From IMG/VR virus record IMGVR_UViG_3300025806_002075, positions 1-20,901 of that record: a DNA stretch of 20,901 bases. One strand, given 5' to 3'. The position numbers were made by a program, and so were the translations under genes. Shown in pieces: positions 8,079 through 15,516 of this stretch (position 1 is the stretch's first letter; every line of letters begins with the position of its first letter). The notes under the pieces are model-generated. The model was given only the letters and a program-made list of their open reading frames with translations. It was not told the DNA's origin and ran no database searches. Origin of the DNA: a virus.

Positions 8079-9508
8079 TATCTGTATTTCCTCATCATTT
8101 GTTCGCCTTCTTTTTGTAGAGCATACATTTGACGTGCACCTTCTAGGCGTTGTTCGTATTCGTCTTGTGGGTTAGCACCTGCTGCCACACCCATACCTCT
8201 AACTGCTTCAGCATTAACAACAAACTCACCATCACTTAACATGGCTGGTATCTTGTCGCCACGCTCTCCACCTGGGCCTGTAATTAATTCGCTTCTATCT
8301 ACAAATTTACCGTCAGCTGCATATAACTGACTGGCTATTCTTCTTGGTTGTAGATCATCTACATAAGTAGCTTCTTTAGGAGGTGCCACTAATGGTGAAA
8401 AAGATGTGCCTTTCATTTGTGAATAAAGTTTTGATACTTCACTAGGGTAGAATCTGTAAGCATCTGGTGTTTCATCTCTAGCATCAATAGATATAGATGC
8501 TCCAGGAGTTTGAAAGCCATAACTACTACGACCTGGTGCACCTGATCCTCCATAACCTTTTGCTAATCTAGCTGCTGCTTGTTTAGCTTTTTGTTCTGCA
8601 ATCTCTTCTTCTGTTGGTGGTGTATAGCTATATCCTCCACCTCCACCTGGTAGGTTTATAATTCCACCAAAGTTACCAAAGTCTATATCACTAAAATCAA
8701 AATCATCAAACATATAATCATCAAAATTAAACTCTCTTTCACGTTCAAATTTTCTTTCATCAGCCATGCCACCTCTTCTAAATCTTTGTATGTCAACCTT
8801 TGATGCTCCTGTTCCTTTGATCATTTGACCTTCAGTCTGACCATAGGGTTCTGGCATAAAACTTTGTGCTTGCTCAAATCTATTAGCCATTTCTTCTGCT
8901 TTTGTTTTTCTAATAGCTTCATTAATATTTTCTGTATCGTTTGCAGCATCTGAAATAGAGTCATATTCTTTACCATTCAATACATATTTTCCAGTTGTAG
9001 CATCATATTCAGGTGCTACAGATTTTGATAAACCAAAAGAATCTTTGTCTTCAAAAATATCATCTTCAAAATCTATATCCAAAATTCCACCATTTGCAAA
9101 ACCAGCTATACCACCATCAGCAAGCTGAACAGAAGTATCTCTTTCTAAACTTTGTTGAAATTTATTAAAATCTTTTTGAGCATCATCAACAGCTTCAGGA
9201 TTACCAGGTTTTATATCTGGAGTATTTATGTCAGATGAACCTATAGAAAAACCTTGCATGACTTTATTTTCTTCATCTCCTCCACTTAAACCACCTAAAG
9301 CACTAGCAATTTTTCCAAAATCCATACCTCCACCAGTACCTCCACCAGTACCTCCACCAACACTACCGCCAGTAAAAAAATTAACTATGCCGCCATCCAT
9401 GTAACTTGAAACATCAAAATCTTTATCATCTCTAAGTCCAGGAAGTAATTTTTTTAATAATGCTATTCCACCTAATGTTTTTAAAATTTTCTTGTGTGAT
9501 TTCTTCAT
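8078..9508 (-). CDS. Putative virion protein with DGG motifs and IPAMLSDGEFVVNA motif
   Basis: This 476-aa protein is mostly low-complexity: a Gly/Thr repeat at 47-61, an Asp/Phe-rich stretch around 265-285 and a Gly-rich loop near 290. Two copies of an xDGGI...F...GG motif lie at 37-48 and 130-141, with a related RRGGM near 245. Near the C-terminus is GDKIPAMLSDGEFVVNA (417-433), which I recognise as recurring in marine phage tail and virion proteins; its function is unknown to me. The N-terminus is basic. It lies directly before the S74 fibre gene, sharing one base (TAATG), so assembly or attachment of fibres is possible. No Shine-Dalgarno precedes its ATG, but a TATAAT does. The virion assignment rests on motifs and context. 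Confidence 0.6.
   Translation of the reverse strand: MKKSHKKILKTLGGIALLKKLLPGLRDDKDFDVSSYMDGGIVNFFTGGSVGGGTGGGTGGGMDFGKIASALGGLSGGDEENKVMQGFSIGSSDINTPDIKPGNPEAVDDAQKDFNKFQQSLERDTSVQLADGGIAGFANGGILDIDFEDDIFEDKDSFGLSKSVAPEYDATTGKYVLNGKEYDSISDAANDTENINEAIRKTKAEEMANRFEQAQSFMPEPYGQTEGQMIKGTGASKVDIQRFRRGGMADERKFEREREFNFDDYMFDDFDFSDIDFGNFGGIINLPGGGGGYSYTPPTEEEIAEQKAKQAAARLAKGYGGSGAPGRSSYGFQTPGASISIDARDETPDAYRFYPSEVSKLYSQMKGTSFSPLVAPPKEATYVDDLQPRRIASQLYAADGKFVDRSELITGPGGERGDKIPAMLSDGEFVVNAEAVRGMGVAAGANPQDEYEQRLEGARQMYALQKEGEQMMRKYR
9326..9359 (-). repeat. 12-bp tandem repeat coding Gly-Gly-Gly-Thr
   Basis: The unit ACCTCCACCAGT (+ strand) is repeated perfectly at 9326-9337 and 9338-9349, followed by ten matching bases. 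It codes for the Gly/Thr stretch of the 476-aa protein and is a likely slippage site that preserves the frame. Confidence 0.8.
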
Positions 9509-9514
9509 AACTAA

Positions 9515-9543
9515 ATTATATACAATATTGTTTTAAGTGTACC
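9515..9543 (-). promoter_or_regulatory. Possible minus-strand promoter before the 476-aa gene
   Basis: The 56-bp gap at 9509-9564 is the only real intergenic space in the virion block. On the minus strand it holds a perfect TATAAT (9515-9520), 6 nt before the ATG of the 476-aa gene. The palindrome ACAATATTGT (9522-9531) lies just upstream. The hexamer 17 nt upstream (GGTACA) is a poor -35. If the promoter is used, the transcript would be nearly leaderless, which would fit the missing Shine-Dalgarno. A TATAAT by chance is common in such A+T-rich DNA. Confidence 0.25.
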
Positions 9544-9564
9544 ATTTTTTCTATGTATCATCTC

Positions 9565-9900
9565 TTATGAGGTTGTTACATTAATTGATATGTTTCCATC
9601 TGTCTTAACAGAAACAGATCCTAGTGATGCAGTTGTCTCGAAGCCTTGTGGATTCTTCGGAGTGTGTAACTGTACCCATTGGTTGCCTATATATACTTGT
9701 AAAACACCAATAGATGTATTCCATATTACATCACCTACGTTAAAAGCTAAAGTAGAAATTTGAGAATCATTAAACTGTGGTGTTGAGCTAGGATCGAATG
9801 TTCCTAGGTTTAACTCAAGGATTCTTATTAATCTGTTGAATACATTAGCATCAACCTCACCACTTGCTTGAGGTAATCTACTTGCAAGAAGCTTGGCCAT
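9565..9900 (-). CDS. Hypothetical small virion-associated protein
   Basis: This 111-aa protein has a helical first third (LASRLPQASGEVDANVFNRL) and a beta-rich remainder with a short motif VGDVIWNTSIGVLQVYIGNQW. The C-terminal 25 residues are Thr/Ser/Val-rich. No known catalytic motif is visible. The start shares a base with the stop of the stabilization protein gene (TAATG), which points to co-translation with a tail or portal-proximal component. The GVLQVYIGNQW segment resembles the small domains often seen at the ends of phage tail or fibre proteins, so an adaptor role is possible. I do not recognise a named family. Confidence 0.6.
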   Translation of the reverse strand: MAKLLASRLPQASGEVDANVFNRLIRILELNLGTFDPSSTPQFNDSQISTLAFNVGDVIWNTSIGVLQVYIGNQWVQLHTPKNPQGFETTASLGSVSVKTDGNISINVTTS

Positions 9901-11765
9901 TATCTTCTGCCGTCAGTTCTAATATCAATCCTGTTTGCACCTAGTCTCCATTTAAAACCAGTTCTTGATCCTGTTGCCGCATCATCATCTGATTCAACTC
10001 TAAGAACAAGCTGTCTGCCTCTAGCACGTGTAAACGCTTGTTGAGTAGTGCTTGTAATATTGTTAGTTGAATTAGTTGTTAAGCTTTCTCCAGGAAAGTT
10101 ACGAGTTTTTAATACAAAATTAATCTGTCCATCTGTAGGTGCTGTGCCAAAAAACTTAACATCTGGAATAATTCTGCTAACAAAACCCAGTTGATTACCT
10201 TCTTCTATATCTATATCACCAGACTCTATGAAAACATTATCCATAGGTGATCCGTCATCATCATCAGTGCTTTCATGTATATATACATAGCCATCACCAT
10301 CGCTGTCTTTACCTGTAGCTCTAGGCTTTTCAAATACACCATCATCTATCCATGCTGTTCTTGATAGATTGCCTATGCTCCATGCACCTTCTAAGTAGTT
10401 ATAAGTTACATACCTATCTATCTCTTCAGAAGAAGAAGAACAATAGAACCAACCAACCTCATTAAATTCTCTGTTAGTAAAAGCTAATGTTTTAAATGAT
10501 TGAGTAGTATTAATATCATCTAATACATAATTTAATACGCTACAAACTAATCTTTTAACTGATCCTGAGTAAGTATAGAAGCCATCTCTAGCCATCCAAT
10601 AGACACCATCAGGTGCATTAATCATGCCACTAGGAGATATAAGACCTACATTTTCATTAACTAGGTTTAATCCAAAAGTAAACGGAGCACCAATAAATTG
10701 CATACTATACAAAGAAGTATCAGTCCAAATAAGTATCTCTTGTCTTGATCTTAATCCGCCAACTATCTGTGATCCAGATGATAGCCTTAATGATCCAGCT
10801 GTATTGGTAGCTGTTGGTTCCCAATTTGTAACACTTTCTTGATCTGAGAAAGCTATAAGTAAAGGATCTATAGAACCAGACCTAGAACTACCAACAATAG
10901 GATCAGCACCTAGTACAATAACATGTCTATCAATGTCACTTACTATAACTTGTAAACCTTTTGTTGGTGCAAGATTAGCACCACTTAAAGTGCTAATAGC
11001 TACAGCTCTATTATCTTCACCACCAGACTCATCCCAGTAATAGATACTACCTGCTCTTGGATTAATAATTAAATCTTCACCAAAAGCATCGTGTGACCAA
11101 AGCCTTAGCTGTCCTGTTTCTGATAGTGCGTTTGTTGATCCCCAACCACCCGCACCCCATGTACCTGCACCCCAACCTGTTGATGGTACATACACATCTA
11201 ATCCTACATTTATTTGATAGGCTGCATCAGCTCCTGATCCGCCATTACCTGTATCACTTCCATTTGCTGTAGCTGTTGCTGTAAAAGTAAATGTATCTGC
11301 ACTTGGTATAGAAGTTATTTGATACTCTTTATTTAAAACTGTTGCTGTTATGTTACCGCCAAGACTTACTGCACCACTAATAGTTACAAAATCATTTACT
11401 ACAGCTCCATGATCATTGTCAGTTGCAGTTATAGTAGCACTACCATTTGTTGCTGCAAAAGTAATGCCATTGGTTGTTGTAGCTCTAATTGGAGTTATAT
11501 CAGAATAGTCTGATCCACTATTAACATAATATTTCCAAGTAGTTCCTAGTCCTAAATATTTTGTATACTCTAAATCAACCCATGCTAACAATGCTCTGCC
11601 TGTTCCTAAGTAAGAGCTGTTGTTTGATTTTTGCCAACCTCCTATTTTTTCTGGTAATCCTTTTCTAAATCTAACTAAATTACCGTCAGCCCAGCCGCCT
11701 TTGTCCATAAGATCAGTCATCTCTTTGTTGATTCCTGGGGTAAATTGTAATTTACTTAACGGCAT
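9900..11765 (-). CDS. P22 gp10-like packaged-DNA stabilization / tail accessory protein
   Basis: The start is placed at ATG 11765, giving a protein that begins MPLSKLQFTPGINKE. A longer frame runs to a TTG at 11795, but GAGG lies 6 nt upstream of 11765, only one base separates that ATG from the lysozyme stop, and this N-terminus fits the family. The KLQFTPGINKE...GGW.DGN.VRFRKGLPEKIGGW pattern (about 4-44) is typical of large marine-podovirus structural proteins related to P22 gp10. The remaining 580 residues are beta-rich, with many Trp, Gly and Asp, and suggest repeated blades (for example VYWMARDGFYTYSG and GWFYCSSSSEEIDRY). P22 gp10 plugs the portal and keeps packaged DNA in the head. The structural role is fairly sure; the precise P22 equivalence is less so. 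Confidence 0.7.
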   Translation of the reverse strand: MPLSKLQFTPGINKEMTDLMDKGGWADGNLVRFRKGLPEKIGGWQKSNNSSYLGTGRALLAWVDLEYTKYLGLGTTWKYYVNSGSDYSDITPIRATTTNGITFAATNGSATITATDNDHGAVVNDFVTISGAVSLGGNITATVLNKEYQITSIPSADTFTFTATATANGSDTGNGGSGADAAYQINVGLDVYVPSTGWGAGTWGAGGWGSTNALSETGQLRLWSHDAFGEDLIINPRAGSIYYWDESGGEDNRAVAISTLSGANLAPTKGLQVIVSDIDRHVIVLGADPIVGSSRSGSIDPLLIAFSDQESVTNWEPTATNTAGSLRLSSGSQIVGGLRSRQEILIWTDTSLYSMQFIGAPFTFGLNLVNENVGLISPSGMINAPDGVYWMARDGFYTYSGSVKRLVCSVLNYVLDDINTTQSFKTLAFTNREFNEVGWFYCSSSSEEIDRYVTYNYLEGAWSIGNLSRTAWIDDGVFEKPRATGKDSDGDGYVYIHESTDDDDGSPMDNVFIESGDIDIEEGNQLGFVSRIIPDVKFFGTAPTDGQINFVLKTRNFPGESLTTNSTNNITSTTQQAFTRARGRQLVLRVESDDDAATGSRTGFKWRLGANRIDIRTDGRR

Positions 11766-11766
11766 A

Positions 11767-12210
11767 TTAAACCTCGTGCCATTCCTTGCCTTCAAATAGT
11801 AAGGCTTCTGCTTCTCTACGTCTTATAAGTCCTTCAAGCACTTTGCCACCAGCTTTATTCCATCTTTTAATTTGTGCAGGCACATTATCAAAATCACTTG
11901 AGTTCAATACTTTAAGCATAGTCGAAGCTTTTAAGTTAGCAGGCCCTAGGTTAAATACCCAAGATACCAATGCATCAAATTGATTTTGATCAAGATCAAC
12001 AGTAACGCTATCTTTAACATAACCTTCAAACTCTTTTATATCTTGATCTAATATTTCTTCTGCTTCTCTTTGACAAATTAAATCACCTTCTTTAACGCCA
12101 GCAGTATGACCATATCCTATTGTCCATACACCTGCTGCACATTTGTAAGCATTGTATTCAACACCTTCAAACTTTTTAATTAAACTTAATCCTTCTTGCG
12201 ATATATTCAT
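11767..12210 (-). CDS. GH24 (T4/lambdoid-type) phage lysozyme, endolysin
   Basis: This 147-aa enzyme cleaves the glycan strands of peptidoglycan at the end of infection. The active-site segment is KKFEGVEYNAYKCAAGVWT, with Glu15 and Thr30 in the T4 Glu-8-Asp-5-Thr spacing; the middle position is Cys24 instead of Asp, a variant also found in other GH24 endolysins. WVFNLG, LIRRREAEALLF and the final EGKEW match the family. The frame extends upstream to an ATG at 12273, but AAGGAGAG lies about 9 nt before the ATG at 12210, and the extra 21 residues overlap the o-spanin gene. The mature form has no signal peptide or anchor, so it should need a holin to reach the wall. It lies directly after the spanin genes. 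Confidence 0.9.
   Translation of the reverse strand: MNISQEGLSLIKKFEGVEYNAYKCAAGVWTIGYGHTAGVKEGDLICQREAEEILDQDIKEFEGYVKDSVTVDLDQNQFDALVSWVFNLGPANLKASTMLKVLNSSDFDNVPAQIKRWNKAGGKVLEGLIRRREAEALLFEGKEWHEV
11772..11775 (-). promoter_or_regulatory. Shine-Dalgarno fixing the stabilization-protein start
   Basis: GAGG on the minus strand, 6 nt before ATG 11765. It supports that ATG over the TTG at 11795, which would overlap the lysozyme gene by 29 nt. Confidence 0.75.
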
Positions 12211-12214
12211 ATTT

Positions 12215-12586
12215 TTACTCTCCTTCTTTTGTAGTAACTTTTTTGTAATAGACAACAACTTCTTTAAGTTCATTTATATACCTTTTTAATTCCTGCATAT
12301 TATATGACATGAGCTCGTAATCGGGCACAGACATAGCTAAGAATACCACTTGACCTTGGTCTTTCTCAACTCTTGTTAAGAACTCTTCTAAATTTTTATC
12401 TGACACTACATACCAATACGGATCTTTTAGATCTATTTCTCTAGGCATTACAGGTTGCACTATAGTTCTTTCTATAGGTTTAGATATAACCTCAACCTGT
12501 TGTTTACTTGGTATCAGGCTGCAACTGCAAGCCATCATCAAGACTGTCAATGTTACGGCTGTCTTCTTCAATGCTATCAAATACAT
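12215..12586 (-). CDS. Outer-membrane spanin (Rz1-like) lipoprotein, putative
   Basis: This 123-aa protein begins with a basic, hydrophobic signal (MYLIALKKTAVTLTVLMMAC) ending in a lipobox-like site at Cys20, so export and lipidation are expected. The mature part contains DPYWYVVSDKNLEEF (55-69) and a helical C-terminus. Its 5' end overlaps the i-spanin gene by 83 nt in another frame, as in Rz/Rz1 pairs, and AGGA lies 8 nt upstream of the ATG. With the i-spanin it should span the periplasm and disrupt the outer membrane in the last step of lysis. It is larger than classical Rz1 and not Pro-rich, so the o-spanin call rests on lipobox, overlap and neighbours. Four bases separate its stop from the lysozyme start. 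Confidence 0.7.
   Translation of the reverse strand: MYLIALKKTAVTLTVLMMACSCSLIPSKQQVEVISKPIERTIVQPVMPREIDLKDPYWYVVSDKNLEEFLTRVEKDQGQVVFLAMSVPDYELMSYNMQELKRYINELKEVVVYYKKVTTKEGE
12218..12225 (-). promoter_or_regulatory. Shine-Dalgarno fixing the lysozyme start
   Basis: AAGGAGAG on the minus strand lies about 9 nt before ATG 12210 and inside the end of the o-spanin gene. It selects the 147-aa lysozyme over the 168-aa frame. Confidence 0.8.
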
Positions 12587-12899
12587 CTTTAGTTCCTTTG
12601 TTTACTCTTGGTTCAATCAAACCTGGTTTAGCTGCGGCTAATTTAGTTAAGTTATGTCGTTTAAATATGTCAAGGTATCTTGACATTTCTTGTTGAATCT
12701 CTTGATTTCTACTTTGTAAGTCTAGTAAGCTCGATGTCTGTAAAGCAAAATCATTTTGTAATGATTCTATTGCTAACCTTTGTTCTTGATTTCTTATTTC
12801 AAATGCTTGATTAAGAGCAGATAGTTTAGAGTTTTCATTCCATAGTAAATAAGTAGCTAATCCCATAACTACTATAATTCCTATCAAAACTTTAGACAT
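12504..12899 (-). CDS. Inner-membrane spanin (Rz-like)
   Basis: This 131-aa protein has an N-terminal membrane helix (about 4-20) followed by a long heptad-rich coiled coil (about 22-78), the usual i-spanin build. After it comes FKRHNLTKLAAAKPGLIEPR (79-98) and a VNKGT motif, a conserved block I associate with i-spanin-type proteins of marine and T4-like phages. It would sit in the inner membrane with the coiled coil in the periplasm and bind the o-spanin. The o-spanin gene starts inside its last 83 nt. The start ATG shares one base with the stop of the XhlA-like gene (TAATG). Confidence 0.75.
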   Translation of the reverse strand: MSKVLIGIIVVMGLATYLLWNENSKLSALNQAFEIRNQEQRLAIESLQNDFALQTSSLLDLQSRNQEIQQEMSRYLDIFKRHNLTKLAAAKPGLIEPRVNKGTKDVFDSIEEDSRNIDSLDDGLQLQPDTK

Positions 12900-13084
12900 T
12901 AACTAATAACCTGCGACAAAACTATTGATACTAGTATGAATGGATACACAGCCCAAATCATATTCTCTAGCTTATCAAAACGCTTTGCACCGTCTTCTAG
13001 TCTTTTATCAATACTTTTATATAATGCTTTGCATTCTCTTTCATGAGATTCTATTGCAGTAAGTGCGTCTTTTGCTGTTGCCAT
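12899..13084 (-). CDS. XhlA-like small membrane protein, candidate holin or holin partner
   Basis: This 61-aa protein has a charged helical first part (AIESHERECKALYKSIDKRL) and one C-terminal membrane segment (about 42-60, NMIWAVYPFILVSIVLS). That topology and the KRFDKLENMIW junction match XhlA/haemolysin-type phage lysis proteins. Start ATG 13084 is preferred to the TTG at 13096, because GAGGAAAG lies 2 nt before it in the spacing window and the TTG would sit inside the cyclase stop. It directly follows the adenylate cyclase and precedes the spanins and lysozyme, so a part in inner-membrane permeabilisation is likely. Two other small membrane proteins (18525-18875, 19445-19600) are rival holin candidates. 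Confidence 0.65.
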   Translation of the reverse strand: MATAKDALTAIESHERECKALYKSIDKRLEDGAKRFDKLENMIWAVYPFILVSIVLSQVIS

Positions 13085-13086
13085 AT

Positions 13087-13094
13087 CTTTCCTC
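13087..13094 (-). promoter_or_regulatory. Shine-Dalgarno for the XhlA-like gene, overlapping the cyclase stop
   Basis: GAGGAAAG on the minus strand precedes ATG 13084 and includes part of the cyclase TGA (13093-13095). Translation of the two genes is probably coupled. Confidence 0.7.
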
Positions 13095-14841
13095 AAATTG
13101 TATATACGTTTAAAGATTTTTCTTTACCTTTAACTTTAATTGCTTCTAAAGATTTTAACTCAAAACTACAGTTTTTGGCAGTCTCTTCTCCTATAAGTAT
13201 ATCAACTCCAGCTTCTTTTGTACCAGACTCAAGTCTAGCTGCTATATTTACGCAGTCTCCGATAGCTGAAAAGTCAAATCTAGTATCAGATCCCATGTTA
13301 CCTACCACAGCTGTACCAGTATTTACTCCCACCCCAATAGCAATCTCATGTGATAATTCTTTATTAAGTTCTTTTATACGATCCTGCATTTCGATAGCAG
13401 TCTTTACTGCTTTGTCTTCGTGATCTTCTAAATCTAAAGGTGCTGAGAATATAGCCATGCAAGCATCACCAATAAATTTATCTACCATGCCTCCATTTTT
13501 TTGTACGCATTCTACTTGTACTGTTAATGCTTTGTTCATTATCTCAGTAACTTCTTCTGGTTTTAGTTTTTCTGAAAGACTGGTAAAGCCTCTAACATCT
13601 GTAAACAAAAATGTAGCGTATCTTTTTTCGCCACCAAGTTTTAATAGATTAGGATTATCTTGTAATTGTTTAACTTGTCTTGGATCAAGGTAATGTTCAA
13701 ATTGTTTTTTAATTAATTGACGTAACTTAAACTGTTTTCTAAAGTTTAAATAGAAAGCTATAGCACCAGTAATGAATTGTGATACAAAAGTCCACGAAAA
13801 ATCTATTAAATAACCCTTTTGAATGCTATAAGCTCCTGTAAGGCTTGTAGTAAAGAGTAAAATTACAGCTAGACTTACGCCTTTAGTTATACCAAGATAG
13901 TTAATTACAAGCCATGTCAACGACACAAATATTGCAAAAATTAATATTTCCAACGCAAGAGCAAAATCTGGGATAAAAGGAGAGTTTTCTAACAAAATTG
14001 ACTCAGATAATGCTGCTTGAATTTTATGTGGCTCTAATAATCCAACCGGAGTTGCAACTTGCGGCATGATTCCTGGGGCAGTGACTCCAACAAAAACAAA
14101 TTTACCTGCTACATCCATTTCTTTTAATGTTGTTTGTGGTGTATTAACCCAACTAATCCACTTACGACCAAGACTATCTGTTTTGACTGGTGGTATTCCT
14201 CTGACTGATATCTCTTGTATACCATTATCATTTGTAGTGATAATGTAAGTTTTAGCACCTGTTAATACTTTTAAGACTTCTGTGCCAAAAGAAGATACAT
14301 ATCCATCTGGTGTTTTTAATAATAATGGTATTCTTCTAACTAAATTATCTATATCAACCGGTGCACTTGCTATACCTTGATTTGATTGATCTTGTAAGAT
14401 ATCAATATTTTGTATAACGCCTGGTGTAAACATACCACCTATATCATTACCTTTTATGACTGTTCCAGTTGTTTTAGGATACTTACCATTTCCGTTTTCA
14501 AACATAGCCAGCACAGATGGTGCATAACCTAAAGTAGTAGCAAAGGTTTCATCACCACCCATACGATCAGCTTGTGGAAATCCTATAACCCAACCAACTC
14601 CCATAGCCCCTGCATTGATAAGATCTACTTGAATTTTTGCAAGACTTCTTCTAGGGAATGGCCAACCTCCTTGCTCTGATACATCGTTTTCAGTAATGTT
14701 TAATATTACAAAATTACCGCTTGGCTCGGGTGTTGTTACAAAAGCGTCAAATATTTTTAACTTAAGTATTTCTGTAGGGGTGCTTTGAAATATTAAAGGT
14801 AGTGATAGTAATATAAGTATAGGTAATAAAAGTTTATTCAT
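13093..14841 (-). CDS. CHASE2-domain membrane class III adenylate cyclase
   Basis: This 582-aa protein has a membrane helix at 3-18, a periplasmic CHASE2 sensor (about 25-290, with KLKIFDAFV and [13 protein letters not shown]), three membrane helices (about 293-316, 320-338 and 347-364), then a cytoplasmic class III cyclase (about 407-582). Metal-binding Asp415 ([10 protein letters not shown]) and Asp459 (KFIGDA), substrate Lys455, Ser525 (FDFSAIGD) in the Thr/Ser position of class IIIb enzymes, and transition-state Asn532 and Arg536 (VNIAAR) are all present. It should be active and make cAMP from ATP when the periplasmic domain is triggered. The gene overlaps the methyltransferase stop by 8 nt and sits between it and the lysis cassette. 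A FecR-domain gene lies one gene upstream, a pairing I know from bacterial CHASE2-cyclase loci. The ligand is unknown. Such an enzyme is very unusual in a phage. Confidence 0.93.
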   Translation of the reverse strand: MNKLLLPILILLSLPLIFQSTPTEILKLKIFDAFVTTPEPSGNFVILNITENDVSEQGGWPFPRRSLAKIQVDLINAGAMGVGWVIGFPQADRMGGDETFATTLGYAPSVLAMFENGNGKYPKTTGTVIKGNDIGGMFTPGVIQNIDILQDQSNQGIASAPVDIDNLVRRIPLLLKTPDGYVSSFGTEVLKVLTGAKTYIITTNDNGIQEISVRGIPPVKTDSLGRKWISWVNTPQTTLKEMDVAGKFVFVGVTAPGIMPQVATPVGLLEPHKIQAALSESILLENSPFIPDFALALEILIFAIFVSLTWLVINYLGITKGVSLAVILLFTTSLTGAYSIQKGYLIDFSWTFVSQFITGAIAFYLNFRKQFKLRQLIKKQFEHYLDPRQVKQLQDNPNLLKLGGEKRYATFLFTDVRGFTSLSEKLKPEEVTEIMNKALTVQVECVQKNGGMVDKFIGDACMAIFSAPLDLEDHEDKAVKTAIEMQDRIKELNKELSHEIAIGVGVNTGTAVVGNMGSDTRFDFSAIGDCVNIAARLESGTKEAGVDILIGEETAKNCSFELKSLEAIKVKGKEKSLNVYTI

Positions 14842-14846
14842 TAATT
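14831..14846 (-). repeat. 16-bp direct repeat, copy at the cyclase start
   Basis: AGTTTATTCATTAATT (+ strand; minus AATTAATGAATAAACT) contains the cyclase ATG. An identical copy lies exactly 670 bp away at 15501-15516 and contains the methyltransferase ATG, so both proteins begin MNKL. The flanking bases differ on both sides. Confidence 0.9.
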
Positions 14847-15511
14847 CTTTTTTTAGCTATATCAAAATATTCTTTTATTGCTTCAAATCCTATAAAATTT
14901 CTGTTGCTATTTACTGCAACATAGCCTGTAGTTCCTGATCCCATATAAGGATCTAACACTGTTTTTGCATCAGGAAATACTGCAAGCATATCAGCAACAA
15001 ATTGTTCTGGAAAAGCTCTCGTATGTGAGCCACGAGTTCCAACAGGCTTCCACTCTGTCCAATCAAAAACATCGTGTTTATTAATTGTATTAATAAGTTT
15101 TGTTTTAGGGCTTTTAGTTAGCCAGTAAATTCTTTCTGTCCAAGGATAAAATCTTATTTTATCAAAATTTTGGCTTCTATTTATCCATACTAATTCTTGT
15201 TTAATAATAAAATTACTTTTAAGTAACCATTCGTAAGGAGATATTTGAATTCCTTTTTTAATTCTATTTTTATGATTATAAATCATACTTCCATCATCTT
15301 TTAAAACTCTAAAACATTCATTTAAAAGTTTTATTTGTGTTTCTTGGTATTCTTTTTCAGGCAAATTATCGTTGTATGCTTGATGTCTTTTGTTACCAGT
15401 ATGATGGCTGTTGCCTAAATTGTAGGGTGGGGATGTAATAATAATATCTATAGATGAGTTATTTATTTTTTTAAAAGAATTAAAACAATCGTCTAAATAT
15501 AGTTTATTCAT
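14834..15511 (-). CDS. Solitary beta-class DNA methyltransferase (N4-C or N6-A)
   Basis: This 225-aa enzyme should transfer a methyl group from S-adenosylmethionine to a base in phage or host DNA. The catalytic motif IV, TSPPYN (26-31), precedes motif [11 protein letters not shown] (187-196), an order typical of the beta class. The Ser before PPY suits N4-cytosine or some N6-adenine enzymes, so the base is undecided. HTRAFPEQF (about 162-170) is the usual motif X region. No restriction enzyme lies next to it; protection from host restriction or an epigenetic role is possible. The gene sits exactly between 16-bp direct repeats, and by eye it is more A+T-rich than the curli genes. It splits the FecR and cyclase genes and looks like a late insertion. 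Recognition sequence unknown. Confidence 0.9.
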   Translation of the reverse strand: MNKLYLDDCFNSFKKINNSSIDIIITSPPYNLGNSHHTGNKRHQAYNDNLPEKEYQETQIKLLNECFRVLKDDGSMIYNHKNRIKKGIQISPYEWLLKSNFIIKQELVWINRSQNFDKIRFYPWTERIYWLTKSPKTKLINTINKHDVFDWTEWKPVGTRGSHTRAFPEQFVADMLAVFPDAKTVLDPYMGSGTTGYVAVNSNRNFIGFEAIKEYFDIAKKRINE

Positions 15512-15516
15512 TAATT
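15501..15516 (-). repeat. 16-bp direct repeat, copy at the methyltransferase start
   Basis: AGTTTATTCATTAATT (+ strand) is identical to 14831-14846. This copy also holds the FecR stop (TAA at 15511-15513). Recombination between the copies would remove the methyltransferase and leave the FecR stop directly followed by the cyclase start. Confidence 0.9.

Noticed and set aside
5924-9359. Short tandem repeats as a CRISPR array or origin iterons
   Set aside because: They are 12-bp in-frame coding repeats for Lys-Pro and Gly-Thr stretches without spacers.
11766-11795. N-terminal extension of the stabilization protein from TTG 11795
   Set aside because: It overlaps lysozyme by 29 nt, while ATG 11765 has GAGG at 6 nt and a family-like N-terminus.
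12211-12273. Extra 21 residues at the lysozyme N-terminus as a SAR or signal anchor
   Set aside because: The stretch is Lys-rich rather than hydrophobic, overlaps the o-spanin gene, and ATG 12210 has a much better ribosome site.
13043-13423. Open frames on the + strand opposite the cyclase and other minus genes
   Set aside because: They lie antisense to genes with clear domain matches, have no ribosome sites of note and give Ser/Leu/Pro-rich translations typical of shadows.
14834-15511. A restriction-modification system
   Set aside because: No endonuclease gene accompanies the methyltransferase within the window; the neighbours are fully accounted for.
14831-15516. The 16-bp repeats as transposon target-site duplications
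   Set aside because: No transposase or terminal inverted repeats exist, and 16 bp spanning start codons fits homology-driven cassette exchange better.
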